Below the pieces are notes generated by a model, which worked only from the letters and a program-made list of their open reading frames with translations, searched no databases and had not been told where the DNA came from. Shown here piece after piece: positions 24,196 to 37,300 of a DNA stretch of 64,000 nucleotides (the stretch's first letter is position 1; every line of letters starts with the position of its first letter). Source of the stretch: Mesaphorura yosii (Eukaryota; Arthropoda; Collembola; Poduromorpha; Tullbergiidae); NCBI GenBank assembly GCA_009869945.1, contig WIXG01000001.1, positions 124,001 through 188,000 on the forward strand, written 5' to 3'. The position numbers were made by a program, and so were the translations under genes.

Positions 24196-27046
24196 CAGCC
24201 AACGTTCTTCCTCAATTTGAAGGTGACTCTGGTTCAAAACTTTGAATTTAATTAATTGTTACTTGCGGCAAGGCACGTTTCGCCCGGCCTTTTAATTAAC
24301 TAATGCCTGGTATTCACACTCAACAAAGAAAATTGCAGCGCACGTTTCTTGTATGTCGTGATGCTATTGCAAGTTCCGCTGCCTCAGCCCATCAGTAACT
24401 TGCGTACATGAATGTTGGCCAATTTCGTAGTTTGCACTTCGCCAGAGGAATTTCGTCTCTGGAATGAACTTGATGAGTGTGGGTTCAGTGTGATAAGTTG
24501 TAACCTCAAAGTGGAATTTTAATTAGAAGGATTCAGCGAATGTGTTTACGTCACTGCCAATGTGAGACTTGTTCCTCGCTGTCCACGCAAAAGTTGGCCA
24601 AAACTCCTCCATGGTCCGCCAAGCTTTCTGCCTTTTCGCCGTAAGTTGATATAGTCAAACATTCTTTGACACTTGACAAAGCGGGTTTCCACATTTGAAG
24701 CCCCAGTGTTAAATTACGACGACACGGTCAAATTAGTGTGAAATTGTTCGTGCCAAACCGCCGCGAAAATGTGATGGCAAAAATACTTCACTGCCTGCTT
24801 GAGCTCTTAGTTCAAAACGCGGTCTATAGTAAATTTCTTGGAAAATTCCTGAGTGTGAATTTATCCTTCCCATCATCTTCTTGATTCGACTTTTGGCAAG
24901 GCTCGAGTTCGAGTACGTACAATGCTGTATCCGAAGTCCGACGCCGCGCTCGTGCTGACTATTGACAATTCCATTGAAAGCTTTCAGACGGTCGTACTTC
25001 TGGTCGGGTGGAATGACTCTCCGATTGTTCCACGAGCGATCCACAAAATTGTTGATCATCATCACATTAAGTGGTACTTTATGGAATTGGACGAGCAGTG
25101 ATTACAAAAGACGTGGGATGGTCAGTCGTGAGCCGATAGCCGGTTGGGTTACTTGATTTGAACTTGTACTCTGACGAAGATCGAGAGAAAAATTATCGCG
25201 AGTCAGCTGTCGAGTTGCGAGTGCGTTTGCCAGGGCTCAGTTCGAGAACAACGGGGCCAGCACTGATGACAGTGATTTAATGCTACAGGCTAAGTGGAGA
25301 AAAGAGAGATAGTAATAATGATGATGACAAGTTGTGCGCTTTTCGCTGCACTGAGCACAGGCTTGACTTCAGCACAGTGGTCTAGTGACGAGTGACTGGA
25401 GATAGCACAAGTTGGTAATAAGGAGGACGGAGCAGACTAGATGACAAGACTTGGTCCGTGGTCCTGATTCTTCAAATTGCTACACTATATTATTTTTCCC
25501 TTCCCATCGCCAAAGCCAGTGCAAAGGAAACGAGCGAACTTTCTTTCAGCGGTTTCGTGACAGAGTGTTGAGCTGGGCCCAAGTGATGAAAGAGCTTGAA
25601 GTCCTACTGAGACTGGTGCGTTACGAATTGCGTGGAGAGAAAGTAGTCTCATTTCATTTAATGAGCGACATTTGTAACAACACGAAATAACAATAATAAA
25701 GGCAAGCAGAATGATTTGATGGTTAGCATTGCTGCATTCGACATTTGAGTGGAAGCGGAAGACAAGACCACTTTTTCTAAATAAGTAATTCACAATTACA
25801 AGAGCGAGCAACGCACTGACGCACAATGCACAAAGATCATCTCCAAGTCGTCGGCAAGACCATTTTATGATTGGTACAGCAAATTTTATTGTCTTCCTTT
25901 CGGCCCCGTCAGACGAGTGTGTCTCGTGAATCAATTATGATTTTTATAGTGGTTAGTCCAATTCACAATCTTACAACACAAAAATACAATGGTCGAAACT
26001 TTGATGCGGTGGTCATGGTGTTGACGTCTATTCCACGTTCCAGCTACATAAAACTGTCTGAGCTTTTAAGACTGATGAAATGTTAAATAAATAAATTCGC
26101 CCAGGCTTCCTAGCTTTAAACTGTACCAAAATTACCGACCAAATCCAAAGCTGGTGCATTAACCTTCACGTGAACCAGTGATAGTATTAAAAGCCCAGAC
26201 CATGCCGGTTAAGAGTGGAGAGAATTTCAAGATTATTTTGGTTCAATGAACAAGTGAGCAGCAGCGATGCGCTGCGTTTCCCTTTTATTCACAGCTTCAC
26301 GGGCTTCGTGCTCAACGAAGCCGGAGGGTTATTTTTAATCAAGTAGATGCTGAATTTCATTAGCGAGAAGGAATCCGTGGGGAATTCTGTTTGTCTATAA
26401 ATAAACATCAATCAACATCAAAAGCGTTACTGGAAACTTGGAAGCTGATTCCAATTTAGGATGGTGAAACTGCGTTGAATTCCTCACGTTCGGGGTTGTA
26501 GACGTGCGTAAGTTCGTTTTACGTGTCGGGATCGGAAGAACCTGCGTTAGACTAAATTCAGTCGGTCACTGCAAATACTTCCAAATCTCATCAATTCCGT
26601 CTGAAGCTTGCATGCATAAAACTTTACGCACCTTCACCTGGTTTTACAATTTGCATGCATGCAATACAAACGAAATATTCATTTGGCGTTGTGTCGGATG
26701 GTGACAATTTTGGATCGCACCAAGCATCAAGGCATGCGGCATGAACCATGCTTCATTACAGTTTTTTACGGTGAAAAAGAACGACACGGATCATGCAATA
26801 AGCGTGGCAGGCAGAAGCCAGCAGAAGTAGAGGTAGCCGAAACTTCAACGGTTGATTATTACTAAAATCAGTCAATTGATTTGACCATTTTAAACTTTAG
26901 CTACTTTTCCAAATTATAAAATTATTGTTTGTGTGGGAATTGTTGTATATCTCGAAGAATTTACTGTTAACCACTGTACACTCGTTGTTCGACATTTGTG
27001 TGCGATCAGAATTCGAGCAGAGTGACCTAGAGCAAAAGTCGCCAAA
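24196..27046. other. Intergenic region, no gene established
   Basis: No supported gene. A 333-base minus-strand frame (24733-25065) with a possible GTACGTAC donor is discussed under rejected items. Otherwise there are only short frames on both strands. Confidence 0.45.
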
Positions 27047-28381
27047 ATGAGGTAAGAATCGTAAGAATTTATCGCAGAATTTATCTGTCCCATTATCATA
27101 ACTTGGTCGTGGATGCCTTTCTAGTTATCGCAACTTCTTTGACCGGAAAAAGATTGTCAGCCCAAGCAAACCTGCTGAAAATGCAGCTGAAACTGGCACT
27201 CCTGGTACATACAAAGAGAAAACTGCAAGTCTTCCTCGGATGGGAAAGACGAAGAGCCCATCACCAGTTCTTGGAGTAGGACCACGTAGCAGCCGTCGTG
27301 CGAATACTTTGGGAGAAGGATCTCAACCACCTTCAGCTGAGGTAACTCCAATCCATCCTCAGTCAGTTGCCTTAATACGAATGCTGTTGTAACGATCGTT
27401 AGGGCTATGATGAGAAGCAAAGAAAGCTGAAGCTTTCGAGCATCACTAAAAGGTTCAGTTTCAGAAATATTGGATCATTTTTTGGACAAAAGCATCAGAA
27501 TGATGGCGGTACTGCGACGGCCCAAACGTGAGTTGATAATTGGTATTGTTTATGTTATTTCAGACTAAAAGCTGAGGAAACTTCTTATTAACTGTGCTCT
27601 CCATGTGTTCTGTTACCTGCTCTTGCATTTAGATCTGATGATGAGGAATCCCCAACTAACGAGGATCGCAAGGAAAAGCAGCTTGCCCTACTGCATGCAG
27701 ACGAGCAAAATTATGAAGCTTGCGAAAACGACTTGTACGCCCTTTACAAGGAACTGAAACGTCTTCATGCTGCTGTTTTCTACGACGAGGATTCTTTTGA
27801 TGCAGAACTGGTTTCAGCGGAGGATGACTTGGTAAATTAAGTGTATTTTCGTTTTGATCTATTCAACTCTGTTTTCTAATGTATTGCAACATTGAATGAA
27901 TATTTCCAATTTTGTAGCCACTTGAAAAGCTGCGCAAAGCGATTGGGTCTTGCTCAGTCATTGTAAAGGCGTTGGACATCAATTGGAAAAGATACCTGGC
28001 TGCTAGGAAAACGTACGTGATCCTACATTATCAGTTGCTCCGATTGGTCATCAGAGACCAGATTAGGCAATAAAATCAGACGTATGTGGATTTAGAAAAA
28101 AAAATGATTTACTTATCTTTTAGATGGAATGAAGTTCATGAATCTCTATCATCAGAACTAGCACAAGGTAAGAGTGAGATGCGCCGATACATTTCGCTTC
28201 AAAATGTTCAAGATTTTTTCATTACTTCTTTAACATTCATTGCAACTTCCTTGCCTGTCACTTCCCAGCTAAGGAAAGCGTTAACCCGAAGGACTCGGAG
28301 GCTAACCTTCTCCACCAGTCGTCATCAGAGGAGACAAGCGTCCGTTGTACTGCTGGCACATTTGCTGTTCCAGATGACTGA
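27047..28381 (+). CDS. Unrecognised cytoplasmic protein of 265 residues, seven exons
   Basis: Exons 27047-27051, 27125-27341, 27403-27527, 27633-27831, 27918-28012, 28124-28167 and 28269-28381 all have GT-AG borders and join in phase. The first exon holds only ATGAG. The N-terminal third is Ser/Pro/Lys-rich and looks disordered (KTKSPSPVLGVGPRSSRR), followed by a basic aromatic patch (ITKRFSFRNIGSFFG) that could bind membrane or nucleic acid. Residues about 125-225 look helical and charged (DEQNYEACENDLYALYKELKRLH, then PLEKLRKAIGSCSVIVKALD), and the tail is Ser/Glu-rich, ending VPDD. There is no signal peptide or membrane segment. The arrangement could suit a helical-bundle adaptor (for example BAR-like), but that is a guess. 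AATAAA follows at 28582. Confidence 0.8.
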
Positions 28382-28581
28382 GATGGCAACCCACAAGCAT
28401 AATTGTACGTCGTCTTTAAGGGGTTTATTAGCAGCAGGATAAGTTAACTTGTTCACCTTTAGTTTCACATATGAATTAACGCCCATGTGTCATGTAAACT
28501 AAACTACTTCTTGAATAATCCTCCAACTCTAAATTCTAAGATCACATCCTTTAAACATTGTATGAGTACTAGAAACTTCAT

Positions 28582-28587
28582 AATAAA
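28582..28587 (+). promoter_or_regulatory. Polyadenylation signal
   Basis: AATAAA occurs 200 bases after the stop codon of the seven-exon gene. Confidence 0.5.
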
Positions 28588-31500
28588 GACATTCAAAATA
28601 TTTCTTAATCGAAGGTGTCTAAGGTAAAATTTCAATCAGGTCTAGTGGGAAAAAGTTTTGTCTAATTTAGTCGTGAGAAAGGACAGGAAACAAAGTGAGA
28701 GAATTTCCATTCTTTGCTAAACTTTCAAGGAATTTTGTGCTGCCGAGTGCAGAAGAGAAGACCGCTGCTGCTAGTCTAAAGATGTGACAGATGGCCGGGA
28801 AAATGTTTGTGATTTCCGCAACCCGCAATATTTCCACATGAATGATGCCCATTCAATTCTGTTCTTGTTCTGGCCTAACAAGATTTTTCATATGGCTCGA
28901 TAAGTTTCCTCGGTCCGAACTCAATAATGCTTAATGCAGCCTACGCAGTAATATGAAGTGGTGAGGCTTTCTTCCGGATGGGCAGAGAAAGTAAAAATAG
29001 ATTTCAGATATTTCTTGCCCATGCGAGCATCTCTGCACTGGTCAACTCGATTTTCGTATATGTATTTGCGAAACTATTGTTCAGGTTCAATCAGGCTCAG
29101 GCTCGGACCGAGCAAGACGACGAAGTTCGTGCGCCAGGCTAAGCTCCAGTTCAGAAGAAATACTTTGAAGTTTGAAAGACGCGAAGGTGGAGGTAGAGAA
29201 TAATGTCCGCATGTTTATGACAACTTATTATGGACTGGATCTAGAGCTAATAATAGGAAACATTGAGAGCAACATCAATCATTTTCATTCAATTACTTTT
29301 CGCTGCACTTAGGCTCTAGATCCAGAATCTACTGGCACTGGCATTGGCACTACCTGCACCTTGAAGTTTTTGAATTGTTGCTCAATTTTGTGTACGGAGT
29401 TGATCTTGAATGGGAATTTTAAGCAAACGCTCTTGAACTCGAATGTTGAGGCCGTTTCGTTGAGAGTCCGTGGTCCAGTCTAGCGTCAAGCCTGGCCGAG
29501 CGAGTTTTTCGGGTTCTGCATTCTGTTGAACTGGGCGATCTTGATCTCAAGTAGATGCCGGTTTAAAGTGGTTCTGGTCCTGGTCCGGACAGACGCCAGG
29601 CCAAAGGCCAAGCCCAAACCAGGTTATCTGCGAGGATGATCTTTGATTTACATAATAAAGAGACCCCAATCTCCCATTCCCATCAGCCCAACCACTTTTA
29701 AACTGGCTTCCACCTCGCGAAATGGCTAGTGGTATAATTTAATATTTTTATGCCCCCAAAATTGAGTGCGAATAATGTAGACCAAACGACCAACTTATTA
29801 TTATTGTGCCCAAAAGAACTTTTTCTCTTCACGAGTCAGGTAGCAATTTCCATCCACACGTTTGGGCGTCTTGAAGAAGCCAAGAAGAGACCACAGTCAT
29901 ACAGCATTCAGGGAGCACAGTTTAACCAAAACACATTCCGAAATCTGCGAAAAGCAAACGCCAGACTAAGCAGCAAAAGTTTATATAAATTGCCAAAATG
30001 TCAAAGAACTCTTTTGGGGGACATTTTTATGTCAAATTCATATCGTTTTTATGTTCAAATTATTCTCCATCTCTTATAATATGACACTCGGTTACATTGT
30101 TCCTTTTTTATGTGAACTAAGTTCGCATGCTCGTGTGTCTTGTATTCGCGTTGCAGTTGCAATTCGCAGTATCTCATCTCGCTGTATATCATACCATACA
30201 CTTATCTCGCTTTTATTGGCTCCTCTTCGCGTCCTGTATCGCGAGTTGCGAATCGCGTATGTTTCTTCTAAAGCCACTGCTACGGCGAGGCGAGGCAAGT
30301 GTTGCCAATAAACTTTTGTTCACGTCACAGCAGTGTCGGCTTGGCTGGCAATGCATCTTAATAATTCTTGTTTCAAATGTTAATAACAGTCAAGCAGAGG
30401 CAGGAGCAGACGCAGAGCTTTATGGTGTTAAAGTGCCATTCGGTGCCCAATTTCAAAATACTGCTGCCGTGATGGCGATGCCTGCCTGGCGACGTTTAAG
30501 ATCAAGGCGTCAAGGTTCTAGCTTGCACTGCCCGAAACGCAATTTCAATACAACATCAATCACACAATCACACTCATGAGCCGCCACCATAGTCAGCGTC
30601 GTGCATAACCAGTTTAAGCTTCTCCAGCTTCTTCGTACGTGTGGGCTTGACAATTAAGGCTTCCATGCGTCGCTGTCGTCTCACTCTAACTGGTTGGTAA
30701 TTACTTGGGTGTGACGCCCGACGGGGACGTGATGGGTGTTTACTGTTTGATGGATGGTACTAAGTTCTGAAAGAGCCTGACCCCGACCCTCGACAAACTA
30801 TTCAATCAAGCGTGTCATGTTTTTGACACTGTTCTAGGCTTCAGCTTCAGTCATTGTAAAAGTAAAAAGTACTTTTGTTGCACTTTTTAATGGAATATTT
30901 ATTCAAATATGTACAATAAATATTTGCAACTTGCGCTAGCGCGCAAACATCACTGGCAACCATTCGCCAGCTTCAGCAGACCTAAGATCGATCTTTGAAA
31001 CGGAATTTATATGCTAATAAAGCGTTTAGCGTCGGACCGAGTCGGATCCATAAAGTTCAAGTTGGTTGGTAACTTGGATCTAGTGACTGGTTTCGTATTC
31101 AAGCCAGGTTGTGCTAAAAATTGAAGAACGGCGAAAGCGGGAGCAAAAATAACGTGCAGAAGGTACCCCAGAGTTTTTGCATTTTGCAACTCACAACTTT
31201 TTAAACTTTTCCAGGAGCTCTGTTGGCAAACGACGAGAAGTATCGACTGTAAAGTTTTGAAATGGTCTCACTTACTCGCTTGAGTAAGTACAAAGTAAAA
31301 GTGTGCGCGTACTGGGAAACCATTATCTTTATCATAAAATATAAACTGGTTATGTTACACCACCACGAAGAAACTGGAAAACGAAGTGTTACTTTTAGCC
31401 CAACAACTTTTCACGTGTGAGAAGTTGCATTTTATGAAGAACGTGCCGACAGAACAGGGTGAGGAGTGAAATATTTCCCTGTCCGCTGCTTGATTCGTCG

Positions 31501-31676
31501 ATTTCTGCAGTCCCAGCTTTTTCGGTGAAATTATGCAATAAGAAAGTACAAAATTCGAATTCTATCAAGGAAGGCCAACTTTTTATCAGTAACGCCAAAG
31601 CAATGTTATGAATTCAGTACTGCGTTAATTCATATAAGAAATTCAGCTAATTCATTGCAATTAGAAACTAGCCAAG
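28588..31676. other. Intergenic region with an inverted repeat
   Basis: No gene is supported. The longest open frame (30127-30579, plus) looks spurious. An exact 13-base inverted repeat (29235-29247 and 29313-29325) is listed separately. At 29560-29620 there is a degenerate GGTCCTGG/CCAGGCCAA-type repeat. Confidence 0.5.
29235..29325. repeat. 13-bp exact inverted repeat, 65-base spacer
   Basis: CTGGATCTAGAGC at 29235-29247 is the exact complement of GCTCTAGATCCAG at 29313-29325. The spacer is AT-rich and has no coding capacity. It could be a short hairpin or the ends of a very small MITE. No target-site duplication is obvious. Confidence 0.45.
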
Positions 31677-31682
31677 TTTATT
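31677..31682 (-). promoter_or_regulatory. Possible polyadenylation signal of the GTSF1-like gene
   Basis: The minus strand reads AATAAA 144 bases beyond the stop codon at 31826. Confidence 0.4.
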
Positions 31683-31825
31683 TAGGTTACTTTTAAACCT
31701 ACCCGAGTATTTCTTCGCTCTATTCTTAAGTGGCTATACTGACTGACCCTTAACGAACTCCTCTACAAACCCTAAAAAGTCGTACTGCTTTAAATCATCG
31801 AAGTCTTCACCTCCCCTCGTCGACA

Positions 31826-33289
31826 TTACTTATCCATCCAGTCATCACTTGGTCTCGTTTTGTAGACGAACAACTTGAAGATTTTTGCCCTTTCTTCGAG
31901 CTCAGCATTTATTTTGGCCAGAAAAGGGTCCTTGGCGAAATGTGCATCTCGTTTTTGTCTTGCTCGTTTCTTGGCTTCCATTTCTCTCATGGTGACACCA
32001 TGTGATCGACTTGATGTTGACGTTGATGTTGACGCCTCACTATCAGCTTCGCCGCCTATCCCGGTGTCGCCATCCTTGTCCATATTGAAACCATATTTCT
32101 TTGCCTGTTCGTCAAGGTAGTTTTGCTTCCTCTCAAGTAATCTTGCTCTAGCGTTTTCGTTCTCCCGAAATTCTGCTCTTTCGGATTTTGTCAATCCTTG
32201 AGGGCAACTATTGAAAAGAAAAGAAAAATAGGACTGTAACCAGACAAAAAGGAATGCTTTGATGCGTTAATTCAACAGTTATCATCACCCTATATATAGT
32301 TTAACCTAACATAGTTTTAATATACTTACAAAAATAAGGTCCCCTGATCAGCAAGCATCTCAACAGGGTTAAAACTTCTTCCCATTGTTGCTGTCAATTC
32401 CCAGTTTTCTTCTGTCATGTTTTGCAGTCTTCTGTTCCTCTCCTCAGCACTATCACGATCGACTCCATGTGATGTTGGTGGAATCTTATGTTGAATGGGT
32501 GGTTCAACTGCTGTAAATTAAAACCTCTACATATAATAATATTCTACATTATAACTTTCAATATTTAACTTCTTTACGAGCGAACTAACTTGGCATCTTA
32601 GAAGGAAGCGCTGCATTCCTTATATTCTCAAGTTCCATCCGGTACTTGATGGAAGCCGGGCACGTCTTAACATGTTCTGGCATTTCGTTGATTTGAATGT
32701 GATGGCTTGTATCATATTGACAGACCTCAATTTCTATTGGTTTCTTGTTCTTCTTTTGTGTGTTCACGTAATTATGACGGCATTTTTCCAGATGTCTTAA
32801 GAATCTTGCTGTCCTGAAGTTAAAAGAAATGAGCTGCTTATTGCCGGCCTACCGCAGTGTTTAGTATTTAATTGCTTTTAAGACTTACAAAATTTGATGT
32901 CCTTTATCATATGGACACTGCTCCATTGTTTCTCCCGGGGCCAAAAAGAAATTACAGTTAGGCCCAGCCTTAATCTTCGGACAATATTGTGTAGGAATCT
33001 CGGTTCTCGTTCCTGGCTCGTCGCCCCATTCGTAATCTTCCTCTCTCTCATTCTCCAATCTTTTGGGCGGAGGTGCAACCCACGGCTGCACCTCTTCGTA
33101 CACACCTTGTCCGTAGGAAGCTGGTAGCTGGCAGGGATAACAGTTGTCACGATTATCTCGCGGCGGTGCGTCCGATGAATTGCACCTTTTCTCCAAGTCA
33201 CGCTCACCGTTGCGATTTAACCCTGGAACACCTTTTCCATTCCAGGCGCCCCATCCACTTGGTTGTTGCCGTTGTTGATTTGAACTCAT
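31826..33289 (-). CDS. GTSF1/Asterix-like protein with two CHHC zinc fingers
   Basis: Exons 33289-32889, 32813-32590, 32510-32330 and 32207-31826 join in phase and encode 395 residues. Two CHHC fingers of the U11-48K/GTSF1 type fit the C-x5-H-x9-H-x3-C spacing exactly: Cys125, His131, His141, Cys145 and Cys165, His171, His181, Cys185. In animals GTSF1/Asterix proteins bind tRNA through the fingers and PIWI proteins through C-terminal aromatic residues, and they are needed for piRNA-guided silencing. This protein has a Trp-containing N-terminal extension (PSGWGAWNGKG, QPWVAPP, YEWGDEPG) of about 120 residues and a long Lys/Arg/Glu-rich C-terminal part with EENWEL and a final DDWMDK. It is much longer than the roughly 170-residue vertebrate form. 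The third donor (A|GTTAGT) is weak but the joined frame is clearly coding. The start is the first ATG in frame; an upstream open stretch has only a TTG. Confidence 0.87.
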
Positions 33290-34219
33290 CTCAATTGTTG
33301 TCAAGATTCGAAGACTGAATCGGTTGTTCTGTTTGAATGTTGTTAAGAGTGGCGAACTTGACGAATTCTTAAACTGTTCGCTTACAGCTACAATTGTGTA
33401 GTGTGAGTGAATCAGTAACAAAGCGAATGAGATGAAGACTTTCAACTAATGACGGAGTGACAACACTGCACAACGCAAATGCTTGAGTAAATGCAGTGGA
33501 CAGACGCTTTGAGACAGGAAGCGACTACGAAGCTAACTTGTTAGCGTTATGAAACGTACACAAAAACGATTTCTTGCAACCTATCTATCCTGGTTTAAAT
33601 GATAGCGGGGCTTGACTTGCCGTAGTCTCAACAGTTTAGTGAAGCTTAACGTTATGAAGACGAGATAAGGACAGTGAAGCAAGACCTCGGAGGCAAAACG
33701 AGACGAAGACTGTGAAATGGGTTAGGGTCCTCTCTACCTTCTCACGAGCAGAACTTCTATTAAATTACGAAATTGTAGAGCCCTGTAAACGTAAAACATG
33801 AACTCTGAACACGATCTGAATTCCCAGTCCGGATTGGACGTCAGATATATCAAAGTCGAAATCAAGTATCAGTAGCAAAGTGCAACGCTTCTAGTCATTT
33901 AAATGATTATTATGAAAAGGAAATTAAAAAAGTATGCATAATCTCGAACTTGGAGTATACATGGAACAAATATCCTCGGGATCCTTCTTGGCATAACGTG
34001 TACTGTAGTAGTGCGCTGTGCACTGGGGACGGCAACGGAAGCAATTATTGCAGTCAACCACCTAGTTAACTAAAGGAACGAGAAAGATGCTTGAACTCAT
34101 GCGCCGTGTAGAAAAGTAACATTCGAAGTAAGCCGAGGTGACTAATGAATCCGTTCGGGATTACAACGTGCACAACATGAACTTGAATTCCTCACGCTTT
34201 CAATAAAATCTCACGCATT
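33290..34219. other. Intergenic region between the GTSF1-like gene and CLCA-like gene A
   Basis: No coding sequence was recognised. It should hold the promoter and 5' UTR of the GTSF1-like gene. The open stretch just upstream of its ATG (to 33445) lacks an ATG and contains splice-like words, consistent with UTR. Confidence 0.45.
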
Positions 34220-34225
34220 TTTATT
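34220..34225 (-). promoter_or_regulatory. Polyadenylation signal of CLCA-like gene A
   Basis: The minus strand reads AATAAA about 80 bases downstream of the stop codon at 34307. Confidence 0.5.
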
Positions 34226-34306
34226 CTAAAATTATAGTCATTAATTAATAAATAAAAATGGATCAGACTTGATCAAAGGTCACAATTATAACCAATTTGG
34301 ACACGC

Positions 34307-37300
34307 TTAAATTCTATCATCCTCTTTCTGGAGTTGTTGGCTGTTTCGTCTCTTCTTCATGAAATAGAACGCACCTCCTCCAATTGCACCGCCAACTATC
34401 AGCACGATAAGGACGATCACGACGATACCACCGGCCTTCTTGAAGAATGGCTTGTCATCATCTTCGGATTCGAGATGAGTTGTTGTTTCCGTTGATGTCG
34501 TAGTCGTGATTGTGGTTGGGGTTGTGACTTCTGGAGTTGTGGTGTCTTCTGGAGTTGTGTCCTCGACATCGTCGGGATCATCCACCAGTTGAGCAATGTT
34601 AGATTTCACAATCTGTTAAAAGGGTCGGGTTGTAAACACAACATGATGCAGGCTGAATAGGAATACTTTTTGGAATGCATACGCGTTCAGTTGGCAGAGC
34701 TGGGAAGTTGGAGTATACGGAATGCACGACGTAGTATGAATAATACTCCCCAATAGAAGGTGGTGTAATAATTTGAACACTTTCCTCCGCACCGGGCTGA
34801 GAAACTTCGAAGACTTCCCGTATCAACTCTCCACCCGGGAGCTCAGAATTGAGTGTATCAAAGCTGTTGGCCCCAAGAATGTAATATCGGGTAGCTGAGA
34901 GAAAAGGGGAATTGGAATTAGTTTGGAGACATTGGAGGGCTGCTGTTTAAGTTATTGGGACGTGTTGTTCAAAGCCTTGAGGGTATGAGCTTACCTTTTG
35001 CACTGGAGTTTGTGCCACCAAGAATTTTTGGAGAACTAAATGTGAGTTTCAGTAGCAAGTCGTTGGGATCTTGTCCTTCCAACAGCACAGCTGAAAGGTC
35101 CAAGATCTTAGCTGGTCCCTAAATATTAATCATTAGGTCAGCATTGGACATTTCACCATCGAGACTCTGAAGTACTTACCACCGGGAATTGGTCAACATT
35201 TGTAAATCTAATATCACTAATATCAAATGTGCCGGTGTACGCTTCATCCAATGATACTGGTTCACATTCCTCACAGTCAAAATCTTCCTGGTCAACCGGC
35301 AAAAGTCTTGACGGCCCAACCCTGTTCACGTAAGATAACGCGCTTCTCTCGGCGTCACCACTGCTTTCAACCTTCACAGAGACTTTGTAAACTCCGGAAT
35401 CGGGAGGAATGTGTAAGCCACTGTAAACTCCGTCACCCTTTTCCAGGTCAGGGAATCCGGTGCCCTCATCCAACAAATCGACAATGACTTCTGTCCCATG
35501 GTTGTCTGTAACCGTGGCTTGAACAACAACGTCCTTCACAGGCTTGTGGTTGAAAAGAACCTGCGCAGTCGAAACTAATGTGAAATATAAATCAAAGTTT
35601 TCTATTATAATCAAATCCTTAAAATGTGTGACTTACGGTAGCATAAATAGCAAAGGGCTGAGAAGTAGCACTGAAGTTCACAACACTATTAATCGCAGAT
35701 GTGCTGATAGAAACGTCAACGTTTTCATATACGCTTGATTCTGAATGTTGTCCAGCCACAAGCACTCGCGCCTCGAATAGTTCATGACAGGCATCCTCAC
35801 ATGTGTACTGCACTTGGAAATTACCCTGGATCTACCGATAGGACATAATTGTGATCATCTCCTGACTCAACACCGACGCCAATTTCCTAATGATCAAGGA
35901 ATCCCCAAAACTTACATGTTCAGGCACTTCGAAGGTGTAGACAACTCTTCTTGTAGGCTCTTTGTCTTCGTCCCATTCGTTTCTCGGGGTTCCCGGAAGC
36001 TGAGCGTCCCCAACCTGCAGGACCGGCACGGTGCCGTGAGGAACGGTGATATGGACCTTGACATTTGAGATTCCGCTCGGTTGGATGATAGATTTGGACT
36101 CCCCGGGCTTCAGTTTTCCCCTGAATAGCTGCAAACACACATTGCCCCTTAAACAATCGAATGCAGAGTGTGTTTCAGGGCAATCGGCACAGATGCCTTC
36201 CACTTACCGATTGTGTTGACTCTGCAATCGGCACTGGTTCGCTTGGTGTGTTTAGAATAGTTCGAATCTCGTTAACGATGGCCGCGATCTGTTCCGGTGC
36301 AGTGGTAGGATTATCAAATTGGCCGTGCTTGCCGCCCGTTCGCTCGGCGACTGTTTTAAGGTTGACAAATGGAAGGTCGGCCGAGGCCGGCACTTCGACT
36401 GCGAACATTTTGATATTTGCCTTCGAAAATGCGGCAGAAACTTCTTCCTCAGGTTGTAGTGATCCTATTTGAATGAAAATTAGACGAAATCTTTCATGAA
36501 TTTCATCGAAAGCAATCCCGCCTGCAATTTTATCTGTAATTTCGGCGTACCGTAGTACGTTTGGACTCCACCCGTTTTGACAATCAGCACAACAGCCCCT
36601 GCTTTCGAGCTCAAACTTTCAACACTTCTGGCCACATCCAGGAGGGCAGAACTGAAGTCTCTGAAGGGGTCGTAGTAGGTTTCGACTTCACCAAGTTTAC
36701 TAGGAGCCCAGGCACAGTATGCTAATTAAAATCCGACCTCCACCTGCTTTACGTCTCATGGTATCATCGTAAATCTCACATACGCGATAAATTCGTCCTC
36801 GTTTCCGCGGACTCTCTTCCATGGCACAAGTGTTTGGAAGCCGTTGTCATTGAATACAGAGAGTGAACCAACTAGATTCGCGTTCTCTTGACTTTCGACG
36901 TCAAACAATGGTGCCAAGTTACGAATCACATGATTGACGATAATAAGATTATTTGGATCCTGAAATAAGTGGTGTAAATTAGTTTACATATTCTTCAAGT
37001 TTTGCAATTTGCAACTCTTACGTCAACAAAGCCACGATCAAGCAACACGTGGAGTGTGGGATAATTGCTAGTTTTGACCACATTTACACTTGGAACTAGA
37101 ATTTCTATAAGCGGTTCGATTTCGTTAAAGTCAGGACTGGACTCGATGACTTCCCACACGCTCTTGTAGTCACAATACAAGTTCTGCTTGTTGGGTGCGA
37201 GCTTGTTGTGGGTATCTTTATTACAGAAGTGAGTTACGGACTCGAGCCAGTGGTAGCCCATCAAGGAAGAAGTAGCTCTGCTGGTGGATGACGGATGAAA

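Noticed and set aside
24733-25065. Minus-strand frame that could be a first exon ending at a GTACGTAC donor near 24917
   Set aside because: No matching downstream or upstream exon could be found and no family motif is visible.
30127-30579. A 150-codon plus-strand frame with a hydrophobic N terminus
   Set aside because: There are no motifs, splice sites, promoter or polyadenylation signal, and composition resembles the surrounding noncoding DNA.
33290-33445. A hydrophobic, signal-like extension in frame upstream of the GTSF1-like start
   Set aside because: It begins at TTG, not ATG, and the protein family is cytoplasmic/nuclear; the stretch is most likely 5' UTR.
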